DNA of 64,000 bases from Maribacter algarum (ex Zhang et al. 2020) (lineage in GTDB: Bacteria; Bacteroidota; Bacteroidia; Flavobacteriales; Flavobacteriaceae): the NCBI RefSeq assembly GCF_005885635.1, contig NZ_VATY01000001.1:496001-560000 (forward strand), written 5' to 3'. Below, one piece after another: positions 62,899 through 64,000 of the stretch (position 1 is the stretch's first letter; each line of letters opens with the position of its first letter). The position numbers were made by a program, and so were the translations under genes. The notes under the pieces are model-generated. The model did no database searches and was not told the DNA's origin. It worked only from the letters and a program-made list of their open reading frames with translations.

Positions 62899-63894
62899 AT
62901 GCAAAGAAGAAACTTCCTAAAAAATTCAAGTGCCGCCGCCGCAGGATTGATTTCCGCTCCCTTGATTGCTTCCTGCAAGGATGAAACGGATACAAAGATC
63001 GATACTGGCGATATAGCCCTAACCATTCGCCCCATAGCGATCTGCACTTGGAATTTCGAAAACGCTACCGCCAAAGCTTGGGAGGTTTTAAAAGATGGAG
63101 GAGATTCGTTAGATGCAGTTCAGCAAGGGGCCATGGTCGAAGAAGCCGATGTAAACAACCAAACGGTAGGTATTGGCGGAAGACCTGATAGAGACGGCAA
63201 TGTTACTTTGGATGCATGTATTATGGACAAAAATGGAAACTGCGGAGCGGTTTTAGCGATGCAAAATATTGCTAGTCCTGTTTCAGTAGCGCGTAAGGTC
63301 ATGGAAGAAACGCCACACGTAATGCTTGCAGGAAAAGGCGCCGAAAAATTCGCCTATGAGCAAGGTTTTGAAAAATTAAATCTACTTACAGAGCAATCCA
63401 AACAAGAATGGCTAGAATGGAAAAAAACATCAGAGTACAAGCCCATTATCAATATTGAAAACCACGATACTATTGGTATTTTGGCAATAGATAAAAAGGG
63501 TGATATTTCAGGAGCCTGTACCACCAGCGGCATGGCCTATAAATATGCTGGCCGCGTTGGCGATTCTCCAATAATAGGTGCCGGACTTTTTGTCGACAAC
63601 GAAATAGGTGCAGCCACGGCAACAGGAGTAGGAGAAGAAGTAGTCCGAACCGTGGGCAGTTTTCTAATTGTCGAATTAATGCGACAAGGGAAGTCTCCAC
63701 AGGAAGCCTGTGAAGAAGGCGTAAAGCGCATCATGTCTAAAAATAAGGGGCGAACTGATTTTCAAATCGGTTTTATCGCTATCAATAAAAAAGGAGAAAC
63801 CGGTGGGTATTGCATTCAACCTGGTTTCACCTATCGAACCTACTCAGAGGAGGGACATATGAACAATCCTTCGGAATCATTTCTTAAGTCATAA
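62899..63894 (+). CDS. Tat-exported glycosylasparaginase (N4-(beta-N-acetylglucosaminyl)-L-asparaginase)
   Basis: 331 aa. Tat signal RRNFLK at residues 3-8, hydrophobic run and lipobox 'LIASC' with Cys26, so probably a Tat-exported lipoprotein. Ntn-hydrolase fold: the autocleavage site is HDT at residues 189-191, with Thr191 becoming the nucleophile after self-cleavage. 'GRVGDSPIIGAGLFVDNEIGAATATG' is the conserved substrate-binding segment. It cleaves GlcNAc-Asn from glycoprotein remnants. Flavobacterium (Elizabethkingia) meningosepticum has a well-studied homologue. Context: upstream of polA. Confidence 0.93.
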   Translation: MQRRNFLKNSSAAAAGLISAPLIASCKDETDTKIDTGDIALTIRPIAICTWNFENATAKAWEVLKDGGDSLDAVQQGAMVEEADVNNQTVGIGGRPDRDGNVTLDACIMDKNGNCGAVLAMQNIASPVSVARKVMEETPHVMLAGKGAEKFAYEQGFEKLNLLTEQSKQEWLEWKKTSEYKPIINIENHDTIGILAIDKKGDISGACTTSGMAYKYAGRVGDSPIIGAGLFVDNEIGAATATGVGEEVVRTVGSFLIVELMRQGKSPQEACEEGVKRIMSKNKGRTDFQIGFIAINKKGETGGYCIQPGFTYRTYSEEGHMNNPSESFLKS

Positions 63895-63949
63895 ATAGAA
63901 GGAAGAAGATAATATTTGTAGTTTTGAAATCCTTCAAAAAAAAGCTAAA

Positions 63950-64000
63950 ATGGCAGAACAAAAACGACTTTTTTTACTTGACGCATACGCATTGATTTTT
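63950..64000 (+). CDS. polA: DNA polymerase I, N-terminal fragment
   Basis: ATG at 63950 opens 17 codons, MAEQKRLFLLDAYALIF, before the window edge. 'KRLFLLDAYALIFRA' is the familiar start of flavobacterial DNA polymerase I, where the first Asp belongs to the 5'-3' exonuclease domain. Only this N-terminal piece is visible, and the gap to the asparaginase stop is 55 nt. Confidence 0.85.
   Translation, partial: MAEQKRLFLLDAYALIF

Noticed and set aside
62858-62995. N-terminal extension of CutC
   Set aside because: It would run antisense through the asparaginase signal peptide; the ATG at 62857 begins the conserved MLVEVCA motif.
1-64000. Defence island, prophage, CRISPR array or transposon
   Set aside because: No integrase, transposase, Cas, restriction or toxin-antitoxin gene and no regular spaced repeats were found; the region is mainly core genome.

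Overview
The window looks like chromosome from a Bacteroidota, most likely a marine member of the Flavobacteriaceae. The DNA is AT-rich. Several promoters match the Bacteroidota consensus (TTG, then TAnnTTTG). It encodes SprA of the type IX secretion system, an alternative complex III (Act) quinol oxidoreductase beside cytochrome oxidase, an isolated TonB with an acidic periplasmic linker, and the gene order ruvA-sprA-gcvH known from Flavobacterium. I cannot name a genus from the sequence.

Layout. 1-3.9 kb (minus): a MacAB-like ABC efflux operon of two permeases, a membrane-fusion protein and the start of the ATPase, which runs off the left edge. 4.0-9.3 kb (minus): cytochrome oxidase assembly and subunits: heme O synthase, two subunit III proteins, subunit IV, a cysteine-free SCO-like protein, SCO, a DUF420 protein and a small CxxC membrane protein. 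9.4-10.3 kb (plus): a secreted metallo-beta-lactamase-fold hydrolase. 10.4-22.3 kb (minus): maeB, ruvA, sprA, gcvH, a VanZ-like gene and tonB. 22.4-28.4 kb (minus): a compact sucrose/trehalose operon of sucrose phosphorylase, two MFS transporters and a cytoplasmic trehalase. 28.5-36.3 kb: queG (minus), a Nat-type ABC exporter (plus), ruvB and a P450 (minus), and a large acyl-CoA dehydrogenase (plus). 36.4-37.2 kb (minus): a DUF2807 protein. 37.3-49.1 kb (minus): actABCDEF-coxBA, the electron-transfer core. 49.4 kb (plus): a SPOR protein. 49.8-54.3 kb (minus): rimP-nusA-infB behind a structured leader. 54.6-64 kb: a cation/proton antiporter, a small secreted protein, tRNA-Gln, a DUF2723 membrane glycosyltransferase, a cysteine-free thioredoxin-fold protein, a metallophosphoesterase, cutC, a Tat-exported glycosylasparaginase and the first 17 codons of polA.

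How it fits together. ActA-F should oxidise menaquinol and pass electrons to CoxA/CoxB. The subunits and assembly factors for that oxidase (CoxC-like proteins, subunit IV, CtaB, SCO) lie about 28 kb away in a second cluster. The sugar operon is self-contained: uptake by MFS proteins, then sucrose to glucose-1-phosphate plus fructose, and trehalose to glucose.

Most of the window is core genome. I see no phage, transposase, CRISPR array or defence island. The best leads are a terminator-like attenuator between the rimP promoter and rimP, a long foldback element ending 6 nt before the DUF2723 start codon, MITE-like palindromic repeats, a bacterial trehalase with a fungal-type calcium-binding motif, and two cysteine-free thioredoxin-fold proteins.
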